Part shown: positions 42,339-50,841 of the stretch, in pieces
How positions within the stretch are numbered: position 1 is the stretch's first letter
How the letters are laid out: each line of letters begins with the position of its first letter
DNA from: Microbacterium sp. MYb72
GTDB taxonomy: Bacteria > Actinomycetota > Actinomycetes > Actinomycetales > Microbacteriaceae
Length of the DNA: 64,000 nt
Direction of reading: 5' to 3'
NCBI RefSeq assembly: GCF_002979415.1
Contig: NZ_PCOT01000006.1
Coordinates: forward strand, 1-64,000
Made by a program: the position numbers and the translations under genes
Notes under the pieces: generated by a model
Seen by the model: the letters and a program-made list of their open reading frames with translations, nothing else
What the model was told of the DNA's origin: nothing
The model's database searches: none

Positions 42339-43450
42339 CCATGACGCTCACCGCCCCCCTGTCGCGTCTGCACGCGCCGACGCTCACCACCCTTCCCGCC
42401 GCGGTCGCGGCCAACGTCGACCGCGTGCGGGCGGCGACCGACGCCAGGATCATGGCCGTCGTGAAGGCCGACGGCTACGGGCACGGCGCGGTCGCCGTCG
42501 CCAGGGCGGCCGTCGACGCCGGCGCCGACTGGCTGGGGGTGACGGATGCCGCAGACGCGACCGCGCTCCGCGACGCGGGACTCGACGTGCCGATCCTGGC
42601 GTGGCTGAACCCGTCCGGCGTCGATGCCGCCCAGGCCGCCGCCGACCGGGTCGACATCGCCGTGGGCTCCGTCGAGGAGCTGCGGCAGCTGGCCGGGGAT
42701 GCCGAGGAGCCCGTGCGCGTGCACCTCCACCTCGACACCGGCATGTCGCGAGGCGGGTGCCCGGTCGAGGACTGGGCGGAGCTGCTGCGCGTCGCGCGGG
42801 CCGCCGCCGGCCGCATCGAGATCGTCGGGGTGATGGGGCATCTGCCCCTGGCCGACGACGCGGATCCGCGGGCGAACGCCGCCGCGGTGCTGCGGATGCG
42901 GCACGGACGCGACACCGTGCTGCGTGCGGGCTTCGGGCCGCTGGTCACGCACCTCGCCGCGACCTCGGGCGCGCTCACCGACCCCGCCACGCACTTCGAC
43001 CTGGTGCGGGTGGGCGCCGGTCTCGTCGGCATCGACCCGTCGGGCACCGTGGAGCTGCACGGGGCGTCGCGGCTGACGGCATCCGTCGTGCACTCGGCGC
43101 TCGTGCGCGCCGGTACGGCGATCGGCTACGGAGGGACGTACGTCACCCCGGCGGAGACGCACCTCAGCGTGATCGGCGTCGGGTACGCCGACGGGATCCC
43201 GCGCGAGCTGACGGAGGGGGCGGGTGTCGAGATCGGGGGGTCTCGGCATCCGATCGTGGGGAGGGTGTCGATGGACCAGATCGTCGTCGACACGGGGAGC
43301 CGGGAGTTCCCCAGGGGGGAGACGGCGACCGTGTTCGGACCGGAGGGCGGGGCCGTGCCCAGCGTGCAGGAGTGGGCGCGCTGGGCGGGGACCATCCCGC
43401 ACACGATCGTGACGGGCATCGGCCCGCGAGTGGAGAGGAGCAGGGCATGA
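42335..43450 (+). CDS. alr: alanine racemase family protein
   Basis: A 371-residue PLP enzyme of the alanine racemase fold. PLP-binding Lys44 is in VVKADGYGHG; the second-subunit tyrosine is in the AIGYGGTYV region. It converts L- to D-alanine, or possibly L- to D-serine as VanT racemases do. ATG 42335 overlaps the VanY stop and its own stop overlaps the ligase start. The dedicated pairing with a ligase and acyltransferase suggests it is not just the housekeeping racemase, but this is inferred. Confidence 0.88.
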   Translation: MTMTLTAPLSRLHAPTLTTLPAAVAANVDRVRAATDARIMAVVKADGYGHGAVAVARAAVDAGADWLGVTDAADATALRDAGLDVPILAWLNPSGVDAAQAAADRVDIAVGSVEELRQLAGDAEEPVRVHLHLDTGMSRGGCPVEDWAELLRVARAAAGRIEIVGVMGHLPLADDADPRANAAAVLRMRHGRDTVLRAGFGPLVTHLAATSGALTDPATHFDLVRVGAGLVGIDPSGTVELHGASRLTASVVHSALVRAGTAIGYGGTYVTPAETHLSVIGVGYADGIPRELTEGAGVEIGGSRHPIVGRVSMDQIVVDTGSREFPRGETATVFGPEGGAVPSVQEWARWAGTIPHTIVTGIGPRVERSRA

Positions 43451-44439
43451 GGGTACTGGTCATCGGCGGAGGACAGAACTCCGAGCACGAGGTGTCGCTC
43501 GCCTCGGCGGCCGCTGTCGCCACGGCGCTGCGGTCGATCGGCCACGAGGTGCGCACGGTCACGATCTCGCGCGATGGGGTGTGGGATGCCGCGCCCGTCG
43601 CCACCCCCGCCGAGTCGCTCGCCGCGGCCATGCCCGCGCTCGCCTGGGCCGATGTCGTGTTCCCCGCCGTGCACGGTGCGCTCGGCGAGGACGGAGCGCT
43701 CGCGGCCCTGTGCGCGCTCGCCGGAGTCGCCGTCGTCGGCTCCGACCTGCGCGCGGGGGCGATCGGCATGGACAAGTGGGCGACCAAGCTCGTGGCGGAG
43801 GCCGCGGGCATCGCGACCGCGCCGGGGTACGTGATCTCGGACTCCGACCTCGGCGACGTGGAGTACGAGGGACCGGTCGTCGTGAAGCCGGTCTCCGCCG
43901 GATCCAGCTACGGCGTGGGGCTCGTGCGCGAGCCCGGCGACCTGCTCGATGCGCTGCGCACCGCGGCGCGGTTCGACAGCCGGATCCTCATCGAGGAGGT
44001 CATGCGCGGTCGTGAGATCGACGTGGCCGTGATCCGCGAAGCCGGGGGAGTGCGCTGGGCGGCCCCGCCGCTGGAGATCCACGCCGCCGGGCTCTTCGAC
44101 ACGGCGATGAAGTACGACGGCACCGCGAGGTTCACCGTCCCCGCCGTGCTGACGCCGGCGGAGGCGGGAGCGCTGACGCGCACGGCCGTGGCGATGTTCG
44201 ACGCGCTCGGCTGCGCCGGGGTGGCCCGCATGGACTTCTTCCTCACGGAGGGCGGCCCCGTGCTCAACGAGGTCAACACGATGCCGGGGCTCACCGCGGC
44301 CTCGCAGGTGCCGCGCATGTTCGCGGCGGCGGAGGTGCCGTACCCCGAGCTCATGGACAGACTCGTGCGGGCCGCGGCCGACCGTCGGGCGTCGAGCGAG
44401 CGCAGTGCGACGACACGGAGGGACCATGCGACAGCGTGA
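43447..44439 (+). CDS. ddl: D-alanine--D-alanine (D-X) ligase
   Basis: A 330-residue ATP-grasp ligase. The N-terminal GGGQNSEHEVSL holds Glu13, matching the D-Ala-site glutamate; VVVKPVSAGSSYGVG is the ATP lysine/serine loop; the omega-loop reads LFDTAMKYDGTARF, keeping the Lys-Tyr of D-Ala and D-Ser ligases, unlike D-lactate enzymes; ARMDFFLTEGG and LNEVNTMPG close the metal site. It could make D-Ala-D-Ala or D-Ala-D-Ser. Fully coupled to the racemase upstream and overlapping the acyltransferase by 14 bases. Confidence 0.88.
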   Translation: MRVLVIGGGQNSEHEVSLASAAAVATALRSIGHEVRTVTISRDGVWDAAPVATPAESLAAAMPALAWADVVFPAVHGALGEDGALAALCALAGVAVVGSDLRAGAIGMDKWATKLVAEAAGIATAPGYVISDSDLGDVEYEGPVVVKPVSAGSSYGVGLVREPGDLLDALRTAARFDSRILIEEVMRGREIDVAVIREAGGVRWAAPPLEIHAAGLFDTAMKYDGTARFTVPAVLTPAEAGALTRTAVAMFDALGCAGVARMDFFLTEGGPVLNEVNTMPGLTAASQVPRMFAAAEVPYPELMDRLVRAAADRRASSERSATTRRDHATA

Positions 44440-45487
44440 GGGGTGGCCCGACGTCGCGAAGGGCGTGTGCATCGTCCTCGTGGTGCTCTGGCACGTGGTC
44501 ACCAAGCACGCGATCGACGTGCAGGGGGCGGGGCCGGTCACCGACAGCTGGGCCACGCTGAACGCCCAGCTGCTGCCGCTGCGGATGCCGCTGTTCTTCC
44601 TCATCTCGGGGATGTTCGCCGGACGCGCCGTCACCGCGCCGAGCGGCGGGAGCTGGCGCATGCGCGCGGGCCGCCTCGCCCTCGTCTACGTCGTGTGGGT
44701 CCTCATCCAGACCGCGATGCTCGCGCTCACCCCCGACTTCGACACGGCCCGGGCGGAGGACGCCGGGGAGCTCCTCGCGCAGCTGACCTTCAGCCCGACC
44801 AACCTCTGGTACCTGCTCGCGCTCGCCGTGTATCTGGCCGTGGCGCGGTTCACCAGGCACGTGCCGACGGCGGTGCTGCTGCCGGCGGCCTTCGTGGTGT
44901 CGGCGGTGGCGGCATCCGGAGTGCTCCCCGACCTCGGCAACCTGTGGCAGGTCCTGCAGAACCTGTTCTTCTTCCTCGCGGGACTGCGTCTCCGCGAGCT
45001 CGTCGAGCGCTTCGCGGCGACGACGGGCCTGCTCCGAGCCTTCATGCTCGGAGCGGCATACATCGCGGCGGCCGCGGCCGTCGGGGTGCTCGGCATGCGT
45101 CAGTGGCCGGGCGTCTGGCCCCTGCTGTCGGTGCTCGCCGTGGCGTTCGGCGTCGCGGCGTGCGTGCTCCTCGACCAGCGGGTGGAGGCCGTCGCACGAC
45201 CGCTGCGCTGGATCGGGCGGCGGACCCTGCCGATCTACGTGATCCACATGATCCCGCTCGCCCTGCTCGACGGAGCGCTCCGGTCGACCGGCATCCGCAC
45301 CGTCCCGCTGATCGAGGCCGTCGAGCCGCTCGTGCTCACCGCGGTCGTCATCGCGATCTGCCTCGGCGTGCACGCGCTGCTGATGCGCCTCGGGCTGAGC
45401 ATCCTCTTCGACCCGCTGCTCCCGCTGACGCGAGCACGGGAGCGGGCGAGAGCGCTGACCTCCGGATCTCGGGAGGTGCAGCACTGA
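44426..45487 (+). CDS. acyltransferase 3 family membrane protein
   Basis: A 353-residue multi-helix membrane protein of the acyltransferase-3 family. The start motif GWPDVAKGVCIVLVVLWHVV contains the conserved His23; about 10 hydrophobic helices follow. ATG 44426 is preferred because GGAGG lies just upstream. VanT serine racemases carry an N-terminal domain of this family fused to the racemase; here racemase and membrane domain are separate genes in one operon. It may move or acylate a cell-wall precursor or take up serine. Confidence 0.85.
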   Translation: MRQREGWPDVAKGVCIVLVVLWHVVTKHAIDVQGAGPVTDSWATLNAQLLPLRMPLFFLISGMFAGRAVTAPSGGSWRMRAGRLALVYVVWVLIQTAMLALTPDFDTARAEDAGELLAQLTFSPTNLWYLLALAVYLAVARFTRHVPTAVLLPAAFVVSAVAASGVLPDLGNLWQVLQNLFFFLAGLRLRELVERFAATTGLLRAFMLGAAYIAAAAAVGVLGMRQWPGVWPLLSVLAVAFGVAACVLLDQRVEAVARPLRWIGRRTLPIYVIHMIPLALLDGALRSTGIRTVPLIEAVEPLVLTAVVIAICLGVHALLMRLGLSILFDPLLPLTRARERARALTSGSREVQH

Positions 45488-45500
45488 CCGCACAGCGGTC
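45486..45500. terminator. short hairpin between convergent genes
   Basis: GACCGC (45486-45491) pairs with GCGGTC (45495-45500) around ACA, overlapping the acyltransferase stop codon. No T-tract. It lies just before the 3' end of the convergent helicase gene and might serve both directions. Confidence 0.4.
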
Positions 45501-45510
45501 GGGGTGACGG

Positions 45511-48000
45511 CTAGAGCCGGTCGACCCCGGTCACGGTCACCACGGCGGCGCCCTCCTCGTCGGATGCCGCGAGGTCGACGGTCGCCGAGATGCCCCAGTC
45601 GTGGTCGCCCGCGGGATCGTCGAGGATCTGCCGCACCGTCCACTCGGACGCGCCCTCGGTGACGAGGATGAGCGAGGAGCTGCGGGCGTCGGCGCCCGTG
45701 AGGATGTCGTCGTGGTCGGCGAAGTAGGCGTCCAGGGCGTCGGACCAGGCGTCGGCGCCGAAGTGCGGGTCGAGCTCGGCGAGGGACTCGACGTCCTCCC
45801 TGGCGGCGAGCTGCACGCGGCGGAAAAGCTCGTTGCGCACGAGGATGCGGAAGGCCCTGACGTTGCTCGTGAGGCGCTTGGGCGCTGGGGGGACCACCGG
45901 ACCGTCCTCGTGGTCGACGGGGTGCCCGTGCACCAGCTCCTCCCACTCGTCGAGGAGGCTCGAGTCGACCTGCCGCACGAGTTCGCCGAGCCACTCGATG
46001 AGATCGCGCAGGTCGTCGTTCTTCAGCTCCTCGGGGATCGTCTGCGACGCCGCGCGGTACGCGTCGGAGAGGTAGCGGAGCACCACGCCCTCCGAGCGGG
46101 CGATCCTGTAGTAGGCGACGTATTCCCCGAACGACATGGCACGCTCGTACATGTCGCGCACGACGGACTTCGGATGCACCTCGAAGTCGCGGATCCACGG
46201 CTGCGCCGCGCTGAACGTCTCGAATGCCGCGCTCAGCAGCTCGTCGAGCGGCTTCGGATAGGTGATCTGCTCGAGCAGCTCCATGCGCTCGTCGTACTCG
46301 ATGCCCTCTCGCTTCATCTCGGCCACCGCCTCGCCGCGGGCGAGGAACTCCTGCTGCCCGAGGATGGCCCTGGGGTCGTCGAGCGTGGACTCCACGATCG
46401 AGATCATGTCGAGCGCGAAGCCGGCGGAGTCGGGGTCGAGCAGATCGAAGGCGGCGAGGGCGAACGGCGACAGCGGCTGGTTGAGCGCGAAGTTGGGCTG
46501 CAGGTCGACGGTGAGACGGATCTCACCGGCATCCGTCTGCTCGACCACGCCGGATTCGAGCAGTGTCCGGTAGATGCCGAGGGCCCGCAGCGCGAGCTCG
46601 CGCTGGCGCCGCCGGGGCTCGTGGTTGTCGTATACCAGTGAGCGCATATTCCCGAAGACGTCGCCGCCGCGGGCGATCACGTTCAGCATCATCGCGCTCG
46701 TGATCTGCATGTGCGAGGTGAGCGTCTCGGGCACGGCGTCGATGAGCTTGCGGAACGACGGCTCGCCCCACGACACGAAGCCGTCCGGCGCCTTCTTGCG
46801 CACGATCTTGCGCTTCTTCTTCGGGTCGTCGCCCGCCTTCTTGATGGCGGCGGCGTTCTCGCTCTCGTGCTCCGGCGCCTGCGAGACCACGGTGCCCGCG
46901 GTGTCGTAGCCCGCGCGACCGGCGCGGCCGGCGATCTGGTGGAACTCGCGCGCGTTGAGCTGCCGCATCCGGGTGCCGTCGAACTTCGTGAGCGCCGTGA
47001 GCAGCACGGTGCGGATCGGCACGTTGATGCCGACGCCGAGAGTGTCGGTGCCGCAGATCACGCGCAGCAGCCCGCGCTGGGCGAGCTGCTCGACGAGCCG
47101 GCGGTACTTCGGCAGCATGCCGGCGTGATGCACGCCGATGCCCGCACGGAGGAACCGGGAGAGCGTCTTGCCGAACGCGGTCGTGAAGCGGAACTCCCCG
47201 ATCAGCGCCGCGATCTCGTCGCGCTGCTCGCGCGTGGCGACCTTCGTGCTCGACAGCGCCTGCGCGCGCTCCATGGCCGCGGCCTGCGAGAAGTGCACGA
47301 TGTAGATCGGCGCCTGGCCGGTGCTCAGCAGGTCGTCGATCGTCTCGTGGATCGGCGTCGTCTCGTAGAAGAAGTGCAGGGGCACCGGCCGCTCGACGCC
47401 GGTGACGGATGCCGTGTCGCGACCTGTCCGTCGGGAGAGATCGGCGGCGAGCTCGGTGACGTCGCCCAGCGTCGCCGACATCAGGATGAACTGCGCCTGC
47501 GGCAGCTCCAGCAGTGGCACCTGCCAGGCCCAGCCGCGATCGGGGTCGGCGTAGAAGTGGAACTCGTCCATGACGACCTGTCCCACCTCGGCATCCGTGC
47601 CCTGACGCAGGGCCAGGTTCGCGAGGATCTCGGCCGTGCAGCAGATGATCGGGGCATCGGCGTTCACGGAGGAGTCGCCCGTGATCATGCCGACGTTCGC
47701 GGCGCCGAAGATGTCGACCAGCGCGAAGAACTTCTCGCTGACCAGGGCCTTGATCGGGGCGGTGTAGTACGTCCTCCGGCCGGACACGAGGGCGGCGAAG
47801 TGCGCCCCGACCGCGACGAGCGACTTCCCCGTGCCGGTCGGTGTCGAGAGGATCAGGTTGTTCCCGGAGACGATCTCGATGACCGCCTCGTCCTGCGCGG
47901 GGTACAGGCTGATGCCGGTGGACTCTGCCCACTCGACGAACGCCAGGTACACGGCATCCGCATCGGATCCGTCGGGTACGGCGGTGTGATCGAGGAGCAT
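45511..48000 (-). CDS. Ski2-like DEAD/DEAH helicase with DUF3516
   Basis: An 829-residue superfamily-2 helicase. Walker A STPTGTGKS (about 52-60), the DEFHFY box, SATL and the motif VI HQIAGRAGRAG are intact. The C-terminal half matches the DUF3516 type found in actinobacterial Ski2/Mtr4-like helicases. It probably unwinds structured RNA, or DNA, in RNA turnover or repair; a partner nuclease is not near. A KKAGDDPKKKRKIVRKK basic stretch in the middle may bind nucleic acid. Transcribed alone. Confidence 0.9.
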   Translation of the reverse strand: MLLDHTAVPDGSDADAVYLAFVEWAESTGISLYPAQDEAVIEIVSGNNLILSTPTGTGKSLVAVGAHFAALVSGRRTYYTAPIKALVSEKFFALVDIFGAANVGMITGDSSVNADAPIICCTAEILANLALRQGTDAEVGQVVMDEFHFYADPDRGWAWQVPLLELPQAQFILMSATLGDVTELAADLSRRTGRDTASVTGVERPVPLHFFYETTPIHETIDDLLSTGQAPIYIVHFSQAAAMERAQALSSTKVATREQRDEIAALIGEFRFTTAFGKTLSRFLRAGIGVHHAGMLPKYRRLVEQLAQRGLLRVICGTDTLGVGINVPIRTVLLTALTKFDGTRMRQLNAREFHQIAGRAGRAGYDTAGTVVSQAPEHESENAAAIKKAGDDPKKKRKIVRKKAPDGFVSWGEPSFRKLIDAVPETLTSHMQITSAMMLNVIARGGDVFGNMRSLVYDNHEPRRRQRELALRALGIYRTLLESGVVEQTDAGEIRLTVDLQPNFALNQPLSPFALAAFDLLDPDSAGFALDMISIVESTLDDPRAILGQQEFLARGEAVAEMKREGIEYDERMELLEQITYPKPLDELLSAAFETFSAAQPWIRDFEVHPKSVVRDMYERAMSFGEYVAYYRIARSEGVVLRYLSDAYRAASQTIPEELKNDDLRDLIEWLGELVRQVDSSLLDEWEELVHGHPVDHEDGPVVPPAPKRLTSNVRAFRILVRNELFRRVQLAAREDVESLAELDPHFGADAWSDALDAYFADHDDILTGADARSSSLILVTEGASEWTVRQILDDPAGDHDWGISATVDLAASDEEGAAVVTVTGVDRL

Positions 48001-48087
48001 CCTTCGATCATCCCCTACCGGGCGGATGCCGGCCTACCGCCGTCGTGTGCCGCCGGGGTCGGGGGAAGTGACGCCTCGCGGTGGAAT

Positions 48088-48106
48088 TGACCCCCGGCAG
48101 GGGTCA
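48088..48106. promoter_or_regulatory. small hairpin upstream of surface-protein gene
   Basis: TGACCCC (48088-48094) and GGGGTCA (48100-48106) form a 7-bp inverted repeat in the 285-base gap between helicase and surface-protein genes. Same TGACCCC/GGGGTCA core as the terminator at 50685-50727. Function unknown. Confidence 0.35.
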
Positions 48107-48213
48107 CCTGCACGTCCGATATGACGCGTCGATGCGGCATCCTGCTTGACTCCCCACCGAGCGCGCCCCCCAGTGCGCGCCATGCGTCCGCTTCGACATC
48201 CCCGCAGGCTCCT

Positions 48214-48235
48214 GAGTCCCCCCATGGACTCTTTT
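48214..48235 (+). terminator. attenuator-like hairpin in the leader
   Basis: GAGTCC (48214-48219), loop CCCCAT, GGACTC (48226-48231), then TTTT (48232-48235), 51 bases before the start codon of the beta-helix surface protein. The stem is short, so it may be a weak attenuator or chance. Confidence 0.35.
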
Positions 48236-48285
48236 CGCTGCGCGATCGGAGACGGGCGACACATCACCGAGGGAGAGGGCAAGGT

Positions 48286-50664
48286 ATGGAGCACGTATCG
48301 CGTCGGACGGCGAGCAGCCGTGGCACGAGGGGTCGGGGATTCACCCGATCGATGACATGGGCGGTCGGAGCCGTCACGGTTCTGGGCGGGGTCCTGCTGC
48401 CCGCCACCGCTGCGAGCGCGGCGGAGGACGTCATCACGGTCACCAGTCTCGGGCTCAGCGGCCCCGGCACGCTGCGCGGAGCGCTCGAGGCCGCGAACGC
48501 CTCCACGAACCCCGACGGTGTGCGCATCGTCTTCGATGCGGCTCTCGCGGGCACGGGCGAGCTGTCGCTCACCGGCGGCTCGGCGAACAGCATGCTCACG
48601 ACCGACATGACTCCTCCCGGATCCACCTGGGACACCCTGGGTGCGCGCTTCCTCATCGATTCCGAGGTTCCCGTCTCGATCGACTTCACCAACCTCGACG
48701 GCATCACCGACATCGACGGCTCGTTCGCCGCCGGCATCTACGTCGCATCCGACGACGTCTCGCTGAGCAACCTCGCCAACCTGCGCGCGGCCGAGTCCGG
48801 CATCGTGATCAGCGGCACCGGCACGACCGTCACGAACGTGGAGCTCAAGGACAACGAGACGAACTGGCAGGAGGTGGGCGTGCTGCTGCTCGACGGGGCG
48901 GCCGACACCACGCTGACCGATCTCGTGATCCAGAGCCCTCTCTACGGCGGCATCATCGTCGAGCACGACGCGACCGTGACCAACACCGTGATCGACGGCC
49001 TCGCCAGCCGCGGCGTCGAGACCTACGCTCACGTGTTCATCGACAACGACTCGACCGTCACGGGCTTCACGGTGCGCAACAGCGTTCTCGGAAACCCCGC
49101 GGAGACATCGCCGACGCACGGCGTGTGGCTCGACCAGAACGCCACGGTCACCGGCCTCACTGTCGCCGATTCGACGATCCAGTCACCCGGGAAGAACGGT
49201 CTGTTCTTCGACGGCGCCGGTCAGACGCTGACCGACACGAGCATCACGGGCACGACGTTCGGCGGCAACGAGGGCAAGAACATCTCGCGCACGATCGGCA
49301 ACAACACCGCCGACTGGAACGGACTGGTCTTCTCCGGCAACGACGTCTCCTACGCGGGCTCCGTCGTCTTCGGCGGAACGCTCACCGACGCGACCTTCGC
49401 CGACAACTCGTTCACGAACATCAGCGACGGCGTGTTCGCCGCGCTGCAATTGGGGGACACGACCACGAACGTCGACGTGACCGGGAACACCTTCGATGTG
49501 ATCTGGGCCGTCGACACCATCCGCGTGCAGGGGGCCGGCGCCACCGACGTCGTCATCGCGGACAACACGATCGAGAACCTGACCGCGGACATCTCGCGCT
49601 CGGCGATCCGCATCGACGCCCCCGGTACCGGCAACATCGTGCAGAACAACACCCTGATCCAGGATCTGACCGACGAGACGCTCCCGGCCACGGTCGACAA
49701 CCACTGGGCGATCTACAACTCCGCGAACGCTGCGAGCGCCGACGCCCCGGTGGGCTGGAGCATCATCGGAAACTCGATCGACGGCTTCGGCGGTCGTGAC
49801 CGTTCCCAGGCTCCGATCGTGCACAACGCGATCGGCACGCTGCCGGTGATCGGCAACACCTTCGGCGCGAACACCCGCGGCGGCACCGACCCGGTGATCG
49901 AGGAGAGCGGCTTCTGGTTCCTCTGGAACGTCGGCGACTCGGTGAGCAACAACACGGTGCAGACGTTCCGTCCGGAGACGGTGCGCTACGACGGCGCCAC
50001 CGCCACATTCACGGCCGTCCAGCCGGCGAACCTCATCGGCAACAACACCGCGGCAGCTCCCGTGACGCTCCACGTCTACTGGACGGCGGCGGACAACGCC
50101 GAGGAGTACCTGGGCGAGATCACGGGTGTCGCTCCCGGCGCGTCCGTGTCGATCCCCACCACGCACACGACGGGCTTCCTGCGCGTGCAGACCGTCGATG
50201 CGAACGGGTTCACCTCGCAGTACTCGAGCATCGACGAGGACACCGCTGTCGTCCCTGCCGCTCCGGCCGTGACCGGGACGACGCCGACCGGCGCGACCGG
50301 AACCGGCACCTCGGGCGCGACGATCACCGTCCGCAACACGAAGGGCGACGTCGTCGCCACCGCGGTGGTCGGCGAGAACGGCGCCTGGTCGCTCACCTCC
50401 GGTCTGACGTGCAACACGCAGTACTTCGTCGACCAGACGGTCGACGGGGTCGAGAGCGCGACGATCCCGTTCACGACGGCAGCCTGCCCGACCACGCCGG
50501 GAACCGGTGGGGGCACCACGGGTGGCGCGGGCGGCAAGGGCAGCACCGGCGGATCGCTCGCGAACACCGGTGGGGCAGACCTGACCGGCGTCGCGCTCGG
50601 CGCGATGGCCGTGCTCCTGCTCGGCGGCTCGATGCTGGTGCGTGCGCGCCGGCGTCGCGCCTGA
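48286..50664 (+). CDS. LANTG-anchored beta-helix surface protein
   Basis: A 792-residue exported protein. A long signal peptide (about residues 1-46, ending ATAASAAED) has a basic N-region. Next, VTSLGLSGPGTLRGALEAAN and many short N/T/V repeats form a right-handed parallel beta-helix, as in adhesins and polysaccharide lyases; an Ig/Big-like domain (VTGTTPTGATGTGTSGATI) precedes a Gly-rich spacer. The end has LANTG (758-762), a hydrophobic helix and an RARRRRA tail: a sorting signal for class-E-type sortases. ATG 48286 has AGGGCAAGG upstream. No sortase gene lies in the window. Confidence 0.88.
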   Translation: MEHVSRRTASSRGTRGRGFTRSMTWAVGAVTVLGGVLLPATAASAAEDVITVTSLGLSGPGTLRGALEAANASTNPDGVRIVFDAALAGTGELSLTGGSANSMLTTDMTPPGSTWDTLGARFLIDSEVPVSIDFTNLDGITDIDGSFAAGIYVASDDVSLSNLANLRAAESGIVISGTGTTVTNVELKDNETNWQEVGVLLLDGAADTTLTDLVIQSPLYGGIIVEHDATVTNTVIDGLASRGVETYAHVFIDNDSTVTGFTVRNSVLGNPAETSPTHGVWLDQNATVTGLTVADSTIQSPGKNGLFFDGAGQTLTDTSITGTTFGGNEGKNISRTIGNNTADWNGLVFSGNDVSYAGSVVFGGTLTDATFADNSFTNISDGVFAALQLGDTTTNVDVTGNTFDVIWAVDTIRVQGAGATDVVIADNTIENLTADISRSAIRIDAPGTGNIVQNNTLIQDLTDETLPATVDNHWAIYNSANAASADAPVGWSIIGNSIDGFGGRDRSQAPIVHNAIGTLPVIGNTFGANTRGGTDPVIEESGFWFLWNVGDSVSNNTVQTFRPETVRYDGATATFTAVQPANLIGNNTAAAPVTLHVYWTAADNAEEYLGEITGVAPGASVSIPTTHTTGFLRVQTVDANGFTSQYSSIDEDTAVVPAAPAVTGTTPTGATGTGTSGATITVRNTKGDVVATAVVGENGAWSLTSGLTCNTQYFVDQTVDGVESATIPFTTAACPTTPGTGGGTTGGAGGKGSTGGSLANTGGADLTGVALGAMAVLLLGGSMLVRARRRRA

Positions 50665-50684
50665 TCGGGCGGATCGAAACGGCG

Positions 50685-50727
50685 TGAGGCTCCCTCTGAC
50701 CCCTCACGGGGGTCAGAGGGAGCCTCA
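50685..50727 (+). terminator. strong 19-bp hairpin after the beta-helix gene
   Basis: TGAGGCTCCCTCTGACCCC (50685-50703) pairs exactly with GGGGTCAGAGGGAGCCTCA (50709-50727) around a 5-base loop. Very stable; only CC-TT follows. It separates the two surface-protein genes. Confidence 0.75.
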
Positions 50728-50802
50728 CCTTGGCACAGCAGGCCATGTGCTCGCCAGTATGTCGGTGGGCACAAGTCTTCTGGGGAACTCGAAACGAGAG
50801 TC

Positions 50803-50826
50803 GCGGCCGATTGGGGAATCGGCCGC
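50803..50826 (+). promoter_or_regulatory. 5' leader hairpin before the repeat surface protein
   Basis: GCGGCCGATT (50803-50812), loop GGGG, AATCGGCCGC (50817-50826): a perfect 10-bp hairpin ending just before the ribosome site (GGGGGAGAG). It could tune translation or mRNA stability, or be a terminator for leader transcripts. Confidence 0.5.
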
Positions 50827-50841
50827 GGGGGAGAGAAACAC

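Noticed and set aside
41712..45487. Classic vanHAX-type vancomycin resistance
   Set aside because: No vanH-like lactate dehydrogenase or vanX dipeptidase, and the ligase keeps the Lys-Tyr omega-loop of D-Ala/D-Ser enzymes.
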